Origin: Yersinia mollaretii ATCC 43969
GTDB taxonomy: Bacteria > Pseudomonadota > Gammaproteobacteria > Enterobacterales > Enterobacteriaceae
NCBI RefSeq assembly: GCF_013282725.1
Contig: NZ_CP054043.1
Span: forward strand, 3,658,001 to 3,722,000
Direction of reading: 5' to 3'
DNA length: 64,000 nt
The notes under the pieces are model-generated. The model was given only the letters and a program-made list of their open reading frames with translations. It had not been told where the DNA came from and ran no database searches. Each line of letters opens with the position of its first letter. Position 1 is the stretch's first letter. Shown here piece by piece: positions 19,395 to 29,809 of this stretch. A program made the translations under genes and the position numbers.

Positions 19395-21394
19395 ACGTGA
19401 TAGTCGTCCGTTGAGGTTTCACCCAGTTCAAGTACCGCGCCACGCAAGAAGAAATCCAATGTTTCTGTGACGGTTTGCTGCAAAGCGACCTCAGGTTGCC
19501 AATGTAAAATGCGGCGCGCATTACGAATACTTGGCGTGCGGTACTCTACGTCCTGATAGCCCTTCCCGTAATATGCACTGCTTTCAATATCTTTAAAGCC
19601 AGCAAAAGGTGGGAAATGGTCGCGCAATTCATGTTTTTCGAAACTGCTCAGCAGCATTTCAGCTAACTCGCGAATACTGGCTTCATTGGTTGGGTTACCA
19701 ATATTGATGATTTGCCCATCACAGCAGCCATCACGGTTCTCAATAATGCGGAATAAGGCTTCGATACCGTCATGAATATCCGTAAAGCAGCGTTTTTGTG
19801 CGCCGCCATCAACCAATTTAATCGGGGAACCTTCGACCAGATTTAAAATAAGCTGAGTAATGGCACGGGAGCTGCCAATACGCGCCGCATCAAGATTATC
19901 TAACCGTGGCCCCATCCAGTTGAAAGGACGGAACAGAGTGAATCTGAGATTTTCTTTTGCGCCATAAGCCCAAATTACGCGGTCCAGTAATTGCTTGGAT
20001 ACCGAATAGATCCAACGCTGCTTATTAATTGGCCCAACAATCAGTCGCGAACTGTCTTCATCAAACTCTTTGTCATCACACATACCATAAACTTCAGACG
20101 TGGACGGGAAGACAATACGCTTATTGTATTTAACGCAATCACGCACGATCTTTAGATTCTCTTCAAAATCTAATTCGAATACTCGCAGCGGGTTGCGGGT
20201 ATATTCAATCGGCGTAGCAATAGCCACCAAGGGCAAAATAACATCACATTTTTTAATGTGGTACTCAATCCATTCAGAGTGAATACTGATATCCCCCTCC
20301 ACGAAATGGAAATAAGGGTTATCCAAGAAGCGGCTGATGGCATCAGAGCCAATATCCAAACCATAGACTTCGTAACGATCATCGCGTAATAAGCGCTCGG
20401 TTAAGTGATTCCCAATAAAGCCATTCACCCCGAGAATTAACACTCGAGTCCGTCTTTTTAGGGTTTTGCTGGGTTTTTTCGCTAAGCGCACGTCGGTCAC
20501 AATGCCCATCTCGAGCGCCAGACGGTTGCCCTGAACATATAAACCACTTTCACCTTGGCCAGTGATAATCTCCAATGCCCCTTCACCACAGGCCACAACC
20601 AGAGGTGAGGTCGACAGCACAGTGCCGGGTAGCTTTCCGTGTACCACATTCAGTGGACGTGAACGCCAAATGATCAGCTTTCGCTGTCCAAGATAGCTGA
20701 AAGCACCGGGATAAGGTTCTGTCACCGCGCGCACCAGATTATTGATGGTGGATGCTGAGTTATGCCAATGAATCTCGCCATCAGCGGCGGTGCGACGACC
20801 AAAATAGCTGGCTTCAGCTTCATTTTGCGGAGTCAGATGCAGTGGTGCGCCTTTCATTTTAGGCAATAAATCACGCAGCAACTCTCGGGAGGCTTCGTGC
20901 ATTTTCCCATGCAATGTTAATGCAGTGTCTGTATCACTAATCGTGACTTTATGTTGACCCACAATCGGGCCTGCATCGGCTTTTTTTACCATTTGGTGCA
21001 GGGTCACACCGGTTTCAGTTTCCCCGTTCACCAGCGCCCAATTAATTGGCGCACGGCCACGGTATTTAGGTAACAGGGAGCCATGTAAATTAAATGCACC
21101 ACGTGGCGCTGATGATAAAATATCGTCACACAGCATATTGCGATAATAGAAAGAGAATATGATATCAGGCTGTAATTGCTGAATACGCTCAATCCATAGT
21201 GGATGGTTAACCTCTTCCGGCGCAAATACAGGTAAATCTAAGTCAGCGGCGACACGTGCCACTGAAGAGAAAAAGCGATTTTCATTAGGATCATCAGTAT
21301 GGGTAAATACCGCCTGAATATCGTAACCCGCATCAACCAGTGCTCTCAGACCTACACAGCCAATATCATGATAGGCAAATACAATCGCTTTCAT
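19391..21394 (-). CDS. arnA: Bifunctional UDP-Ara4N formyltransferase / UDP-GlcA decarboxylase ArnA
   Basis: 667 residues with two fused domains. Residues 1-300 are a 10-formyl-THF transferase with [16 protein letters not shown] near 100. Residues about 315-667 are an NAD-dependent UDP-glucuronate decarboxylase with the Rossmann motif [19 protein letters not shown] near 432 and the catalytic YSVSK near 463. The enzyme makes UDP-Ara4O, which ArnB aminates, and then formylates the product. All expected catalytic motifs are retained. Four-base overlaps link it with arnC and arnD. Confidence 0.97.
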   Translation of the reverse strand: MKAIVFAYHDIGCVGLRALVDAGYDIQAVFTHTDDPNENRFFSSVARVAADLDLPVFAPEEVNHPLWIERIQQLQPDIIFSFYYRNMLCDDILSSAPRGAFNLHGSLLPKYRGRAPINWALVNGETETGVTLHQMVKKADAGPIVGQHKVTISDTDTALTLHGKMHEASRELLRDLLPKMKGAPLHLTPQNEAEASYFGRRTAADGEIHWHNSASTINNLVRAVTEPYPGAFSYLGQRKLIIWRSRPLNVVHGKLPGTVLSTSPLVVACGEGALEIITGQGESGLYVQGNRLALEMGIVTDVRLAKKPSKTLKRRTRVLILGVNGFIGNHLTERLLRDDRYEVYGLDIGSDAISRFLDNPYFHFVEGDISIHSEWIEYHIKKCDVILPLVAIATPIEYTRNPLRVFELDFEENLKIVRDCVKYNKRIVFPSTSEVYGMCDDKEFDEDSSRLIVGPINKQRWIYSVSKQLLDRVIWAYGAKENLRFTLFRPFNWMGPRLDNLDAARIGSSRAITQLILNLVEGSPIKLVDGGAQKRCFTDIHDGIEALFRIIENRDGCCDGQIINIGNPTNEASIRELAEMLLSSFEKHELRDHFPPFAGFKDIESSAYYGKGYQDVEYRTPSIRNARRILHWQPEVALQQTVTETLDFFLRGAVLELGETSTDDYHV

Positions 21395-22374
21395 TTTTCT
21401 ATTTCCTGATTATTTTCGGTCTGCTCACCGCCGACCACTTTCTGTATGAAATAACGTGGGCGTGCACGTACATCGTTATAAATACGGCCGATATATTCAC
21501 CGAGTAGCCCCATCCCCACAAATTGGGCACCGATGAACATGAACAGCACGGCAAATAGCGTAAAGACACCACCGCCGGCCCATTCGGGGCCAAAAACTAA
21601 ACGTAAAACCACTAACAGCACGGCGAGTGTGAAGCCGGAAAGTGCGATCACACTGCCGACCAAACTGAGCAAACGCAGTGGCGTCGTTGTCAGGCAGGTA
21701 ATCAAGTCATACATCAGATTGATAAGCTTCATCAGACTGTATTTTGAGTCACCAAATTCGCGTTCGGCATGATGAACCGTAATTTCAGTGGTGCGGCGAG
21801 CGAAGGTATTCGCCAGAATAGGAATGAAGGTACTACGTTCGTGACAGTGTAACATTGCTTCGACGATATGGCGGCGATAGGCGCGTAACATGCAGCCATA
21901 ATCCCCCATCGATTTCCCCGTCGCGCGTTGAATCATCATGTTGATCATGCGGGAGGCTGTTTTGCGAAACAGTGAGTCCTGACGGTTTGCACGCACGGTG
22001 CCGACGACGTCATACCCCTCTTCCGCTACGGCGACCAGACGAGGGATCTCTTCTGGTGGATTTTGCAAATCAGCATCAAGTGTAATGACTAAATCGCCGC
22101 TAACCTGATTGAATCCCGCCATAATGGCCGAGTGCTGACCATAATTACGGTTGAGCAAAACGGCAATAATGCCGCTATCAGGCTCATTAGCCGCCGCAGT
22201 CAAAATATCAGCGGAGTTATCACTGCTACCATCATCAACCAAAATAATTTCATAAGGCTGAGTCAGTAATTTACAGGCTGCCGATGTTCTCTCTATTAAT
22301 GCCGGCAAACTCTCTTGCTCGTTATAAACAGGGATAACAACGGAGACTTTTTTGATTTTTTCATTTTGTGACAC
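21391..22374 (-). CDS. arnC: Undecaprenyl-phosphate 4-deoxy-4-formamido-L-arabinose transferase ArnC
   Basis: 327 residues, GT2 glycosyltransferase. It transfers Ara4FN from the UDP-sugar to undecaprenyl phosphate at the cytoplasmic face. The motifs [15 protein letters not shown] near 13, VDDGSSDNS near 46 and [12 protein letters not shown] near 98 form the nucleotide-sugar site. Two C-terminal membrane helices lie at about 235-260 and 270-295. It overlaps arnB by 14 bases and arnA by four. Confidence 0.96.
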   Translation of the reverse strand: MSQNEKIKKVSVVIPVYNEQESLPALIERTSAACKLLTQPYEIILVDDGSSDNSADILTAAANEPDSGIIAVLLNRNYGQHSAIMAGFNQVSGDLVITLDADLQNPPEEIPRLVAVAEEGYDVVGTVRANRQDSLFRKTASRMINMMIQRATGKSMGDYGCMLRAYRRHIVEAMLHCHERSTFIPILANTFARRTTEITVHHAEREFGDSKYSLMKLINLMYDLITCLTTTPLRLLSLVGSVIALSGFTLAVLLVVLRLVFGPEWAGGGVFTLFAVLFMFIGAQFVGMGLLGEYIGRIYNDVRARPRYFIQKVVGGEQTENNQEIEK

Positions 22375-23515
22375 GGTGCGACCCTATAATCGTTGTCAGT
22401 GCATCAACCACCCGATCAACATCGCTATCCAGCATGTCGGGAAAAAGGGGCAATGTGCATAATCTGGCCGAATTCCATTCGGTATTGGGTAAACTCAGTT
22501 GCGGGAAACGTTCGCGATAATATTTTTGGGTATGCGCCGCGCGAAAATGTAAGCCAGTACCAATCCCTAACTCTTTTAGCTGCGCCATCAATAAATCACG
22601 GCTAATACCACAACTGTCCTCATCGACACGGACCATAAATAGATGCCATGCATGTTGATGGGGATAATAAGGAACAGCCAGTGGTTGCAAGGGCGAATCC
22701 GCTAATGCCGCATGATAACGAGCGACTAATGCTTGGCGGCGGGCGTTGATTTCAGGTAAGCGCCGCAGTTGAACAACAGCAATAGCGGCGTGAATATCAG
22801 ATAAATTGTACTTATAGCCTGGTTCGACAACCTCAGCTTGCGGGCTACGCCCCTGAATCTGGCGATCAAAGGCATCCACACCCAAGCCATGAAACTTGAG
22901 CCGACGAACTTTTGCCGCTAACTCATCATCGTCAGTAGCAATTAAACCGCCCTCAGCACAGGTCATATTTTTGATAGCATGGAAAGAGAAAATCGCCGTG
23001 CCTTTTTCACCAACCCATTGATTCCCATAGCGAGTACCGGCAGCATGGGCCGCGTCTTCAATCAGTGGAATCCCCCGTTTCAGGGCAATAGCTCGCAAGG
23101 CATCAAGATCACAAGGTGCACCCGCGTAATGCACGGGAATAATAGCTTTGGTTTTCGGTGTTATCGCCGCTTCAACATCAGCGGCACTGACCATTAATGT
23201 GTCGCGATCAACATCCACCATGACTGGCTCCGCGCCCAGTAACACAATCATGTTGAGTGTTGAAACCCACGTTTGCGACGGCGTAATCACTTCATCGCCC
23301 GGACCAATCCCCAAAGCCATCAGGGTGATATGCATCCCCGCAGTCGCTGAGCAGACAGCAACCGCATGTTTGCATCCAAATGCAGCGCAAAAATCAGTCT
23401 CTAACTGCTGATTTTGTGGCCCGGTGGTGATCCAACCCGAGCCGAGGACATTGACGACCGCATTAATTTCATCTGTACCAATCGCGGGGCGTGAAAAAGG
23501 CAAAAAACTCTGCAT
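22361..23515 (-). CDS. arnB: UDP-4-amino-4-deoxy-L-arabinose aminotransferase ArnB
   Basis: 384 residues, a DegT/DnrJ/EryC1-type PLP enzyme that aminates UDP-Ara4O using glutamate. The PLP-binding region shows [12 protein letters not shown] near 157 and [14 protein letters not shown] near 182 with the internal-aldimine Lys. It is the first gene of the seven-gene operon arnBCADTEF. TAGGGA precedes the start. Expression is likely PmrA-dependent because of the operator at 23631-23650. Confidence 0.96.
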   Translation of the reverse strand: MQSFLPFSRPAIGTDEINAVVNVLGSGWITTGPQNQQLETDFCAAFGCKHAVAVCSATAGMHITLMALGIGPGDEVITPSQTWVSTLNMIVLLGAEPVMVDVDRDTLMVSAADVEAAITPKTKAIIPVHYAGAPCDLDALRAIALKRGIPLIEDAAHAAGTRYGNQWVGEKGTAIFSFHAIKNMTCAEGGLIATDDDELAAKVRRLKFHGLGVDAFDRQIQGRSPQAEVVEPGYKYNLSDIHAAIAVVQLRRLPEINARRQALVARYHAALADSPLQPLAVPYYPHQHAWHLFMVRVDEDSCGISRDLLMAQLKELGIGTGLHFRAAHTQKYYRERFPQLSLPNTEWNSARLCTLPLFPDMLDSDVDRVVDALTTIIGSHRVTK

Positions 23516-23885
23516 TAATAAATCCCTAGAATACTTTGAGCTACCGGCAACTATAGGCCCGAATAAGTTAACGGAAACTAAACGCTGCTCAGATAGACTC
23601 GTGGCTTACTATGGGAAACTCTAGTTTATTAACCTTAGGCAAACCTTAAGAAAGCGGTATTTTTTCGATATAGTGTGAATAATTAACGCAGATCGGTAAT
23701 TATTAATTTAACCATAAAAACCAATGCGTTATAAATATTTTACTGCAATAACACCGGAAGCTCATAATTAAGTGAGTCATTAAAGGAATAACAAAGGGAA
23801 AACTATAATGATTATAGTTAGAAATTATAAATTTGGGATTTTGTTTATGTGCTGTTGATAGTGCAGAATAAGCTAACCTATAAGG
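23516..23885. other. btuD-arnB intergenic region
   Basis: 370 AT-rich bases, with the arn promoter and PmrA box in the part nearest arnB. The remainder up to the btuD stop shows only a short TAACCT/AGGTTA hairpin at about 23875-23889 and no credible gene. Confidence 0.6.
23631..23650 (-). promoter_or_regulatory. PmrA box of the arn operon
   Basis: Read on the minus strand, the site consists of CTTAAGGTT, two spacer bases and CCTAAGGTT. It matches the direct-repeat PmrA consensus CTTAAGGTTNNCTTAAGGTT at all but one position. It lies about 115 bases upstream of arnB and points toward it. PmrAB responds to low Mg2+, iron, acid and polymyxin-type stress. Confidence 0.9.
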
Positions 23886-24647
23886 TTAAACTTTTTTTGT
23901 AATAATCCAATTCTGTTGATTAAAATTGTGTATTTGAAAGTCCACTTCAAATACTTCCGATAAGGTATCGGTTTGCATGACCTGCTGAGTCTCCCCTTGT
24001 GCCAACACCTTTCCACGCATCATTAACCACACGTGATCAGCCTGCTGCAAAGTATGGTTAAGGTCATGGGCACTGATTATTGCGCTACGGCCTGTCGCAC
24101 AAAACTCACGCAATAAAGCATCTAACGCCACTTTCTGCGCCACATCCAACCCAGTGTAAGGCTCATCAAGCAGCAATAATTTACTGTCAGGATTGATATC
24201 TGGCCAAACTTGCAAAAGTACCGCCGCCAAACGAACGCGCTGCCACTCCCCCCCGGAGAGTTGTGACAGTATTCGAGGTAATTTGTCTGTTAATCGTAAT
24301 TGGTTGCAGAGATAACCAATTGTCGCTGCAACAGCATCTGGGTCAGCGCCCGCAGGCTGATAAAGTGAGAGATATTGGAAAACCGGCATCATGGTCAGTG
24401 CCGATTGCTGTTGGCTCAAATAGGCCCGCAATCGGGCCAATTCATGTCCTGAATAGAGAGGTAGTAACTTCCCCACAAGCGAAATGTCTCCGCCCGTAGG
24501 TAATAACCCTGCTAACGCCGCTAGTAGGGTACTTTTCCCAGCCCCATTCGGGCCAATCAGATGGATTTGCAGCCCAGCCGTCACCTGAGTAGAAAAAGGC
24601 GCAAGGCGAGTATCTACATTGAGATTGCTGAGTTGCAATAGCTTCAA
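23886..24647 (-). CDS. btuD: Vitamin B12 ABC transporter ATP-binding protein BtuD
   Basis: 253 residues. The Walker A motif [12 protein letters not shown] lies near residue 33, the signature LSGGEWQRVRL near 128 and the Walker B LLLLDEPYTGLD near 157. It powers cobalamin import with BtuC and the periplasmic BtuF. It is preceded by btuE and btuC on the same strand with short gaps, so the three are probably one transcript. In E. coli nlpC follows; here the arn operon intervenes. Confidence 0.93.
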   Translation of the reverse strand: MKLLQLSNLNVDTRLAPFSTQVTAGLQIHLIGPNGAGKSTLLAALAGLLPTGGDISLVGKLLPLYSGHELARLRAYLSQQQSALTMMPVFQYLSLYQPAGADPDAVAATIGYLCNQLRLTDKLPRILSQLSGGEWQRVRLAAVLLQVWPDINPDSKLLLLDEPYTGLDVAQKVALDALLREFCATGRSAIISAHDLNHTLQQADHVWLMMRGKVLAQGETQQVMQTDTLSEVFEVDFQIHNFNQQNWIITKKV

Positions 24648-24668
24648 AATGACTTTTCCATCCGTGAA

Positions 24669-25223
24669 TCAGTGACGGCCCAAGGCTTGCGTAATGGCGG
24701 CAACCAATATCGGATCTTCTGGCGTCATATCAGGAGCAAAGCGTTCAAGCACAACACCATCGCGGCCAATCAGGAATTTTTCAAAATTCCACAAAATATC
24801 ACCCGGCTGCTTTGGCTCACGCCCTTTACTCGCTAACCGCTGATAAAACTCGCTCCCTTCAGGTTTTACCGCAACCGATTTGGCGGCGATCAATTGCTGA
24901 TATAGGGGGTGCCGCTGCGGGCCATTGACCTCGATTTTACTGAACATCGGGAATTCAACACCAAAGGTCCCACGACAAAAAGCCTGAATCTCCTCATCAC
25001 TGCCCGGTTCTTGTCCAGCAAACTCATTGCTCGGGAAGCCTAAGACTTCGAAACCTTGCTCACGATAGGTTTTATAAAGATTTTCCAGCCCTTCATACTG
25101 CTGAGTCAGGCCACACTGAGAGGCCACATTAACCACTAACAGAACCGAGCCTTTATACTTTTCCAGTTGAACGGATTGATGATCAATGGTGTTTACTGGG
25201 ATGGAATAGATGGGATTACTCAT
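24669..25223 (-). CDS. btuE: Glutathione peroxidase family protein BtuE
   Basis: 184 residues. It is a thiol peroxidase of the glutathione peroxidase family. The peroxidatic residue is Cys in VNVASQCGLTQQYEGL near 37; no selenocysteine codon is involved. The partner residues are in ILWNFEKFLIGRDG near 143. Despite its place between btuC and btuD, it is not known to be needed for B12 import, and E. coli BtuE reduces peroxides with thioredoxin or glutathione. Confidence 0.93.
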   Translation of the reverse strand: MSNPIYSIPVNTIDHQSVQLEKYKGSVLLVVNVASQCGLTQQYEGLENLYKTYREQGFEVLGFPSNEFAGQEPGSDEEIQAFCRGTFGVEFPMFSKIEVNGPQRHPLYQQLIAAKSVAVKPEGSEFYQRLASKGREPKQPGDILWNFEKFLIGRDGVVLERFAPDMTPEDPILVAAITQALGRH

Positions 25224-25291
25224 CAGGAAGGACCCTTATTCAGCGATGAAAAACAGATGAGCTGACAATAGCGTGCAAGGTGACAGGCAGA

Positions 25292-26299
25292 TCACTTTAC
25301 ACTTTTCACCCGTGTCAGCAACCAGATAAATAGAGGTGAGCCTAAAGTTGCAGTCACCACACCAATTGGCAATTCTGCCGAAAATAGTGCGATGCGTGCG
25401 ATAACATCAGCCAATAGCAGCACCCCACCCCCAGCCAAAGCACACCCTACTAATAGACGCCGTTGATCGGTTAAGCCGGTCAATCGCAAGATATGGGGGA
25501 TAACCAGACCAATAAAGCTAATAACCCCTGCCAACGCCACACTGATACCGACCAACAAACCAATCGCCAATACTAATAAATTTCGCCATAAATGAAGGGG
25601 AATCCCCAGTTGTCTGGCTTGCTGTTCACCCAGAGACATAAAATTGAGTACCCGCCCTTGGCAGCAAAGCCAGATAACAATCGGCAGCAGTGCGAAAACC
25701 AACCCCTGCTGCCGCCAGTCAATGCCGCTGAAGCCGCCCATCATCCAATACATCAACTGACGCAGATCCAAACTGGTACTGAAATAGACCGCCCATGTCA
25801 TAATCGCGCTGCAAACGATCCCCAAAGCAACCCCAACCAACAGCAGGCGGGCGTTGGTCAGCCGACGGCGGCGGGCAAAACCGAGCAAAAGCATCGTCAT
25901 AAATAAGGCCCCGACAATAGCGCAGGCACTTAAAAACCAGATGGGCAGTAACCCATGGCCCAGTAACACCGCCATCACCAGTGCAACACCCGCACCATTA
26001 GCCACCCCTAATAAGCCCGGCTCAGCTAAGGGATTTTCAAACAGGGCCTGCATCACGGCACCGGATACGGCAAGGCTGGCACCCACCATCATCACAGCGA
26101 GTGCTCGTGGCAAACGCAACTGCCAGACAAATAACTGCCCACTTTCGCTGAACCACTGTGTGGGCAAGATCCAAATATCACCGGCACACAAACTGACGAC
26201 CAGCGCCAATAACAGCATGACCACCAAGCCACTGAGATAGCGTTGATCACGTTGTTGTTGCCGCTGTTGAAGTGCGCTAAATAACTGGCTGGTCTGCAT
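25292..26299 (-). CDS. btuC: Vitamin B12 ABC transporter permease BtuC
   Basis: 335 residues from the ATG at 26299, which has GAGGA six bases upstream. A 22-codon longer frame to 26365 runs into the fadR terminator and is unlikely. It is an FecCD/BtuC-type permease with about ten membrane helices and the motifs [16 protein letters not shown] near 86, [14 protein letters not shown] near 190 and [15 protein letters not shown] near 260. It imports cobalamin with BtuD. In E. coli ihfA lies immediately upstream; here fadR does. Confidence 0.94.
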   Translation of the reverse strand: MQTSQLFSALQQRQQQRDQRYLSGLVVMLLLALVVSLCAGDIWILPTQWFSESGQLFVWQLRLPRALAVMMVGASLAVSGAVMQALFENPLAEPGLLGVANGAGVALVMAVLLGHGLLPIWFLSACAIVGALFMTMLLLGFARRRRLTNARLLLVGVALGIVCSAIMTWAVYFSTSLDLRQLMYWMMGGFSGIDWRQQGLVFALLPIVIWLCCQGRVLNFMSLGEQQARQLGIPLHLWRNLLVLAIGLLVGISVALAGVISFIGLVIPHILRLTGLTDQRRLLVGCALAGGGVLLLADVIARIALFSAELPIGVVTATLGSPLFIWLLTRVKSVK

Positions 26300-26365
26300 T
26301 ATATCCTCGGCTATTGCCTCAGGATTTACCTGAAAATGTCTGATATTCATGATTAGGCATAGCAT

Positions 26366-26398
26366 GAAAAAGGAGCACTAATGCCCCTTTGTTTTTCT
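26366..26398. terminator. Terminator downstream of fadR
   Basis: An eight-pair stem, AAAGGAGC with GCCCCTTT and loop ACTAAT (26369-26390), is flanked by A5 on the left and T5 on the right, so it reads as an intrinsic terminator on both strands. On the minus strand it separates fadR from btuC. Confidence 0.75.
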
Positions 26399-26416
26399 GT
26401 TTTAGCGCGGTTACAT

Positions 26417-27136
26417 CTAGCGGCGAGCATCAGCCAAATCACTTGGCATCGTGCCCTGCATGCTGTGCCAAATAGCCCCGCTCTCTTTACCGTAAGTGCG
26501 CAGACAGTCCAGCACCTGATCAGCGGCTTTCTCATCACAGAGCGCCGACAGCTTGCTGTAGAAGGTCAGTGCCAGCTTGCGCGCCTCAGGATTTGAGAAG
26601 TAGTAGCGCCCAACACGGGTATATAGCCCTTTCATGCCATTCAGGATCAAACCATAAATCGGATTACCTGAAGCGAAAGCCAACCCACGGAAAATACCAT
26701 AATCCAGAGCAGTAAAAGCTTCTGAGCTGTCATCAACCGTCAGGGCTTGTGCCAGAATTTCCTGCGCTTGTTCTGGATGATTACGGATTGCTGTCCGGAC
26801 AAAAATAGTGGCGATATTGGTTCGAACAGCCAGTAAGTTATCTATCAATTGTGGGACGCTGTCGTGGTCAAGCCGCGCAAGTGTTTCCAATATATTGAGA
26901 CCGGATGTCTCCCAAAAATTGTTTACTTTCGTCGGTTTACCATGCTGAATAGTGAGCCAGCCGTCGCGGGCTAACCGTTGCAACACTTCACGCAATGTGG
27001 TGCGGGTAACTCCAATTAGCTCTGAAAGTTCACGCTCTGCGGGCAAAATAGTGCCTGGGGGGAAGCGGTTATTCCAAATACTTTCAATAATATACTCTTC
27101 CGCGAAACCGGCAGGACTTTGCGCCTTTATAACCAT
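26417..27136 (-). CDS. fadR: Fatty acid metabolism regulator FadR
   Basis: 239 residues, GntR family. The winged helix shows [20 protein letters not shown] near residue 30, followed by the all-helical acyl-CoA-binding domain with [11 protein letters not shown] near 75. FadR represses beta-oxidation genes and activates fabA/fabB, and long-chain acyl-CoA releases it. A FadR-like box is present upstream of fadD in this window. It is divergent from nhaB, as in E. coli. Confidence 0.96.
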   Translation of the reverse strand: MVIKAQSPAGFAEEYIIESIWNNRFPPGTILPAERELSELIGVTRTTLREVLQRLARDGWLTIQHGKPTKVNNFWETSGLNILETLARLDHDSVPQLIDNLLAVRTNIATIFVRTAIRNHPEQAQEILAQALTVDDSSEAFTALDYGIFRGLAFASGNPIYGLILNGMKGLYTRVGRYYFSNPEARKLALTFYSKLSALCDEKAADQVLDCLRTYGKESGAIWHSMQGTMPSDLADARR

Positions 27137-27380
27137 ATTTTTGACGTTCCGTAGCGATACATATCAGCGATTTAATGCGCTCATCATACCAGACGACTCT
27201 ACTCTGATATAGCGCCAGAACCGCACAAACGCTGAAAGTCGGCATAAAGTTGCAAAAATTGTGTAGATGTAATGATGGGCAGACAATACGCATTGCTTTT
27301 AGATGAATGACGTAAAGTAAAATGTAACTTTGAACACGAATAGCACCATAATAATTCATTTAAGGAGACCGTAACTCACA

Positions 27381-28955
27381 ATGGATATGACAATTAGGCA
27401 AGCTGTACTCAAGAATTTTCTTGGTAACTCACCAGATTGGTACAAACTGGCAATTGTGGGCTTTCTCATTATTAACCCACTGGTATTCTTTTTTGTCAGT
27501 CCCTTTGTCGCAGGCTGGATGCTGGTGATTGAATTTATCTTTACGTTAGCGATGGCGTTGAAATGCTATCCCCTGCAACCCGGCGGATTACTCGCTATTC
27601 AGGCCATTGCCATCGGTATGACCCGTCCACACCAAGTCGCAGAAGAGATTGCCAATAATTTGGAAGTGCTGCTACTGCTGGTCTTTATGGTGGCGGGCAT
27701 CTACTTTATGAAGCAGTTGCTACTGTTTGTATTTACTAAACTTCTGCTCAATATCCGCTCAAAAATCACTCTCTCTTTAGCTTTCTGTGTCGCCTCCGCA
27801 TTTCTTTCTGCCTTCTTGGATGCCTTAACCGTTATTGCGGTCGTCATTAGTGTATCCGTTGGTTTTTATACTATTTATCATCATGTTGCCTCGAATCATA
27901 CCGATAAAGACATTACCGATGACAGTTGGATCGATAATCAGGAGAATCGTAAAACACTGGAGCAATTCCTAGCATTTTTACGTAGTCTGATGATGCATGC
28001 TGGCGTGGGAACAGCGCTGGGTGGCGTGATGACCATGGTTGGCGAACCGCAGAATCTGATTATCGCCAAAAGTGCAGGCTGGAATTTTGCTGAGTTCTTC
28101 TTACGCATGTTGCCCGTCACACTGCCCGTATTGTGTTGCGGATTACTGGTCTGTCTGTTGGTCGAACGTTTCAAACTGTTTGGTTATGGTGCCGAGCTAC
28201 CCGAGCGTGTTCGTCAGGTGCTGACAGATTATGACAAGCAAGCCAGTGCAAAAAGAAGCCAACAGGAGAAAGTTAAACTTCTGACTCAAGCACTGATTGG
28301 CGTCTGGTTGGTACTGGCGTTGGCATTGCATATCGCCGAAGTGGGTTTGGTCGGATTATCGGTCATTATTCTCGCCACCTCCCTCTGCGGAATCACTAAT
28401 GAACATGCACTGGGGAAAGCGTTTCAGGAGGCGTTGCCGTTTGCCGCCTTGCTCACCGTCTTTTTCGCAGTAGTCGCAGTAATCATTGAGCAAAGCCTAT
28501 TCAGCCCCATAATACAATTTGTGTTGCAAGCTTCGCCATCTGCACAACTATCGCTATTTTATCTGTTTAACGGCCTACTCTCCTCGGTCTCGGACAATGT
28601 TTTTGTCGGCACCGTTTATATCAATGAGGCCCGAACGGCATTTGAACATGGCGTGATTTCGTTAAAACAGTTTGAGTTTTTGGCTGTCGCCATTAATACC
28701 GGGACTAACCTCCCTTCAGTCGCCACGCCGAATGGGCAGGCAGCGTTCCTGTTCTTGCTGACCTCTGCACTGGCACCACTCATTCGCCTTTCGTATGGCC
28801 GAATGGTGTACATGGCTCTGCCTTATACTATCGTGATGACAGTGGTCGGCCTGTTGGGTGTTGAATATTTATTAGTCCCAGTAACGGAATGGATGACACA
28901 AAGTGGCTGGATAAGTTTGCCTCATATCGTAGCAGGGGTTAGCATCACACACTGA
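27381..28955 (+). CDS. nhaB: Na+/H+ antiporter NhaB
   Basis: 524 residues, about 12 membrane helices. It exchanges protons for cytoplasmic Na+ in the inner membrane. Family-typical stretches include [18 protein letters not shown] near 137, [14 protein letters not shown] near 222 and [18 protein letters not shown] near 395. The start follows AAGGAGACC. The divergent promoter region with fadR is 27137-27380. Confidence 0.96.
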   Translation: MDMTIRQAVLKNFLGNSPDWYKLAIVGFLIINPLVFFFVSPFVAGWMLVIEFIFTLAMALKCYPLQPGGLLAIQAIAIGMTRPHQVAEEIANNLEVLLLLVFMVAGIYFMKQLLLFVFTKLLLNIRSKITLSLAFCVASAFLSAFLDALTVIAVVISVSVGFYTIYHHVASNHTDKDITDDSWIDNQENRKTLEQFLAFLRSLMMHAGVGTALGGVMTMVGEPQNLIIAKSAGWNFAEFFLRMLPVTLPVLCCGLLVCLLVERFKLFGYGAELPERVRQVLTDYDKQASAKRSQQEKVKLLTQALIGVWLVLALALHIAEVGLVGLSVIILATSLCGITNEHALGKAFQEALPFAALLTVFFAVVAVIIEQSLFSPIIQFVLQASPSAQLSLFYLFNGLLSSVSDNVFVGTVYINEARTAFEHGVISLKQFEFLAVAINTGTNLPSVATPNGQAAFLFLLTSALAPLIRLSYGRMVYMALPYTIVMTVVGLLGVEYLLVPVTEWMTQSGWISLPHIVAGVSITH

Positions 28956-29202
28956 TTACTTGCATAATAGTCTCTGCCAGTTCTACACTTTTCCTCGCCA
29001 TGAAGGGCGTTGATTAACTTCGGGGATGATGAGCTGGCAAAACAAACCAATATCTCACCCAAAGTAAAATTTATGCCTGTGATAGGTTGTCACGCGCGAG
29101 AAATAGCTGATTTTTGGCTAATTTTATCTTTGGGTAGCTGGCAGCAAAGATGATTTGGTTTACACTGCCGGTACAATTGCTTACTGCATGGAAAATAAAG
29201 AT

Positions 29203-29733
29203 ATGTTGCAATTCCTTAACCGCTGCTCTAAAGGGCGCGGTGCTTGGCTATTAATGGCCCTAACTGCACTTGCACTAGAATTGATCGCGCTCTATTTTCA
29301 ACACGTGATGTTGTTACAGCCTTGCGTAATGTGTATTTACGAACGTGCCGCGTTATTCGGTATTCTCGGTGCATCGTTGTTGGGTGCCATTGCGCCTAAA
29401 TCACCGCTGCGCTACTTGGCTATTTTTATCTGGATCTACAGTGCATGGCGAGGCGTCCAGCTCGCTTGGGTGCACACTATGCTGCAACTCCATCCTTCAC
29501 CTTTCACCACCTGTGATTTCTTTGTCAGCTTCCCATCTTGGCTACCATTGGATAAATGGCTGCCTGCTGTATTTGTCGCTAATGGCGATTGTTCAGTAAA
29601 ACAGTGGGAGTTTTTGTCATTGGAGATGCCGCAATGGTTGGTCGGGATCTTTGCTGCATACTTATTGATTGGCATACTCGTTCTGATCAGTCAGTTTGTT
29701 AAGCCAAAAAGACGCGATCTGTTTGGCCGATAA
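29203..29733 (+). CDS. dsbB: Disulfide bond formation protein B
   Basis: 176 residues from ATG 29203, aligning with E. coli DsbB; a 16-codon longer frame is less likely. It is an inner-membrane quinone reductase that reoxidises DsbA. The periplasmic cysteine pairs are present: C41 and C44 in QPCVMC, C104 in TTCDFF and C130 in NGDCSV. Four membrane helices are visible. A terminator follows at 29755. Confidence 0.95.
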   Translation: MLQFLNRCSKGRGAWLLMALTALALELIALYFQHVMLLQPCVMCIYERAALFGILGASLLGAIAPKSPLRYLAIFIWIYSAWRGVQLAWVHTMLQLHPSPFTTCDFFVSFPSWLPLDKWLPAVFVANGDCSVKQWEFLSLEMPQWLVGIFAAYLLIGILVLISQFVKPKRRDLFGR

Positions 29734-29754
29734 TTTTTAGACATATCTTTATCT

Positions 29755-29785
29755 CCCCATGACACCACTTGGTGCCATGGGGTTT
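29755..29785 (+). terminator. Terminator of dsbB
   Basis: The stem CCCCATG/CATGGGG (29755-29761, 29776-29782), extended by CACCA/TGGTG, is followed by a short T-run, 22 bases after the dsbB stop. Confidence 0.7.
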
Positions 29786-29809
29786 GATTGATACTCGCCC
29801 CACGATTAA

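Noticed and set aside
23516-23630. PhoP box at the arn promoter
   Set aside because: No pair of GTTTA half-sites at the proper spacing; only the PmrA box is convincing.
24669-25223. Selenocysteine in the glutathione peroxidase
   Set aside because: The peroxidatic codon is an ordinary Cys codon and no in-frame UGA is used.
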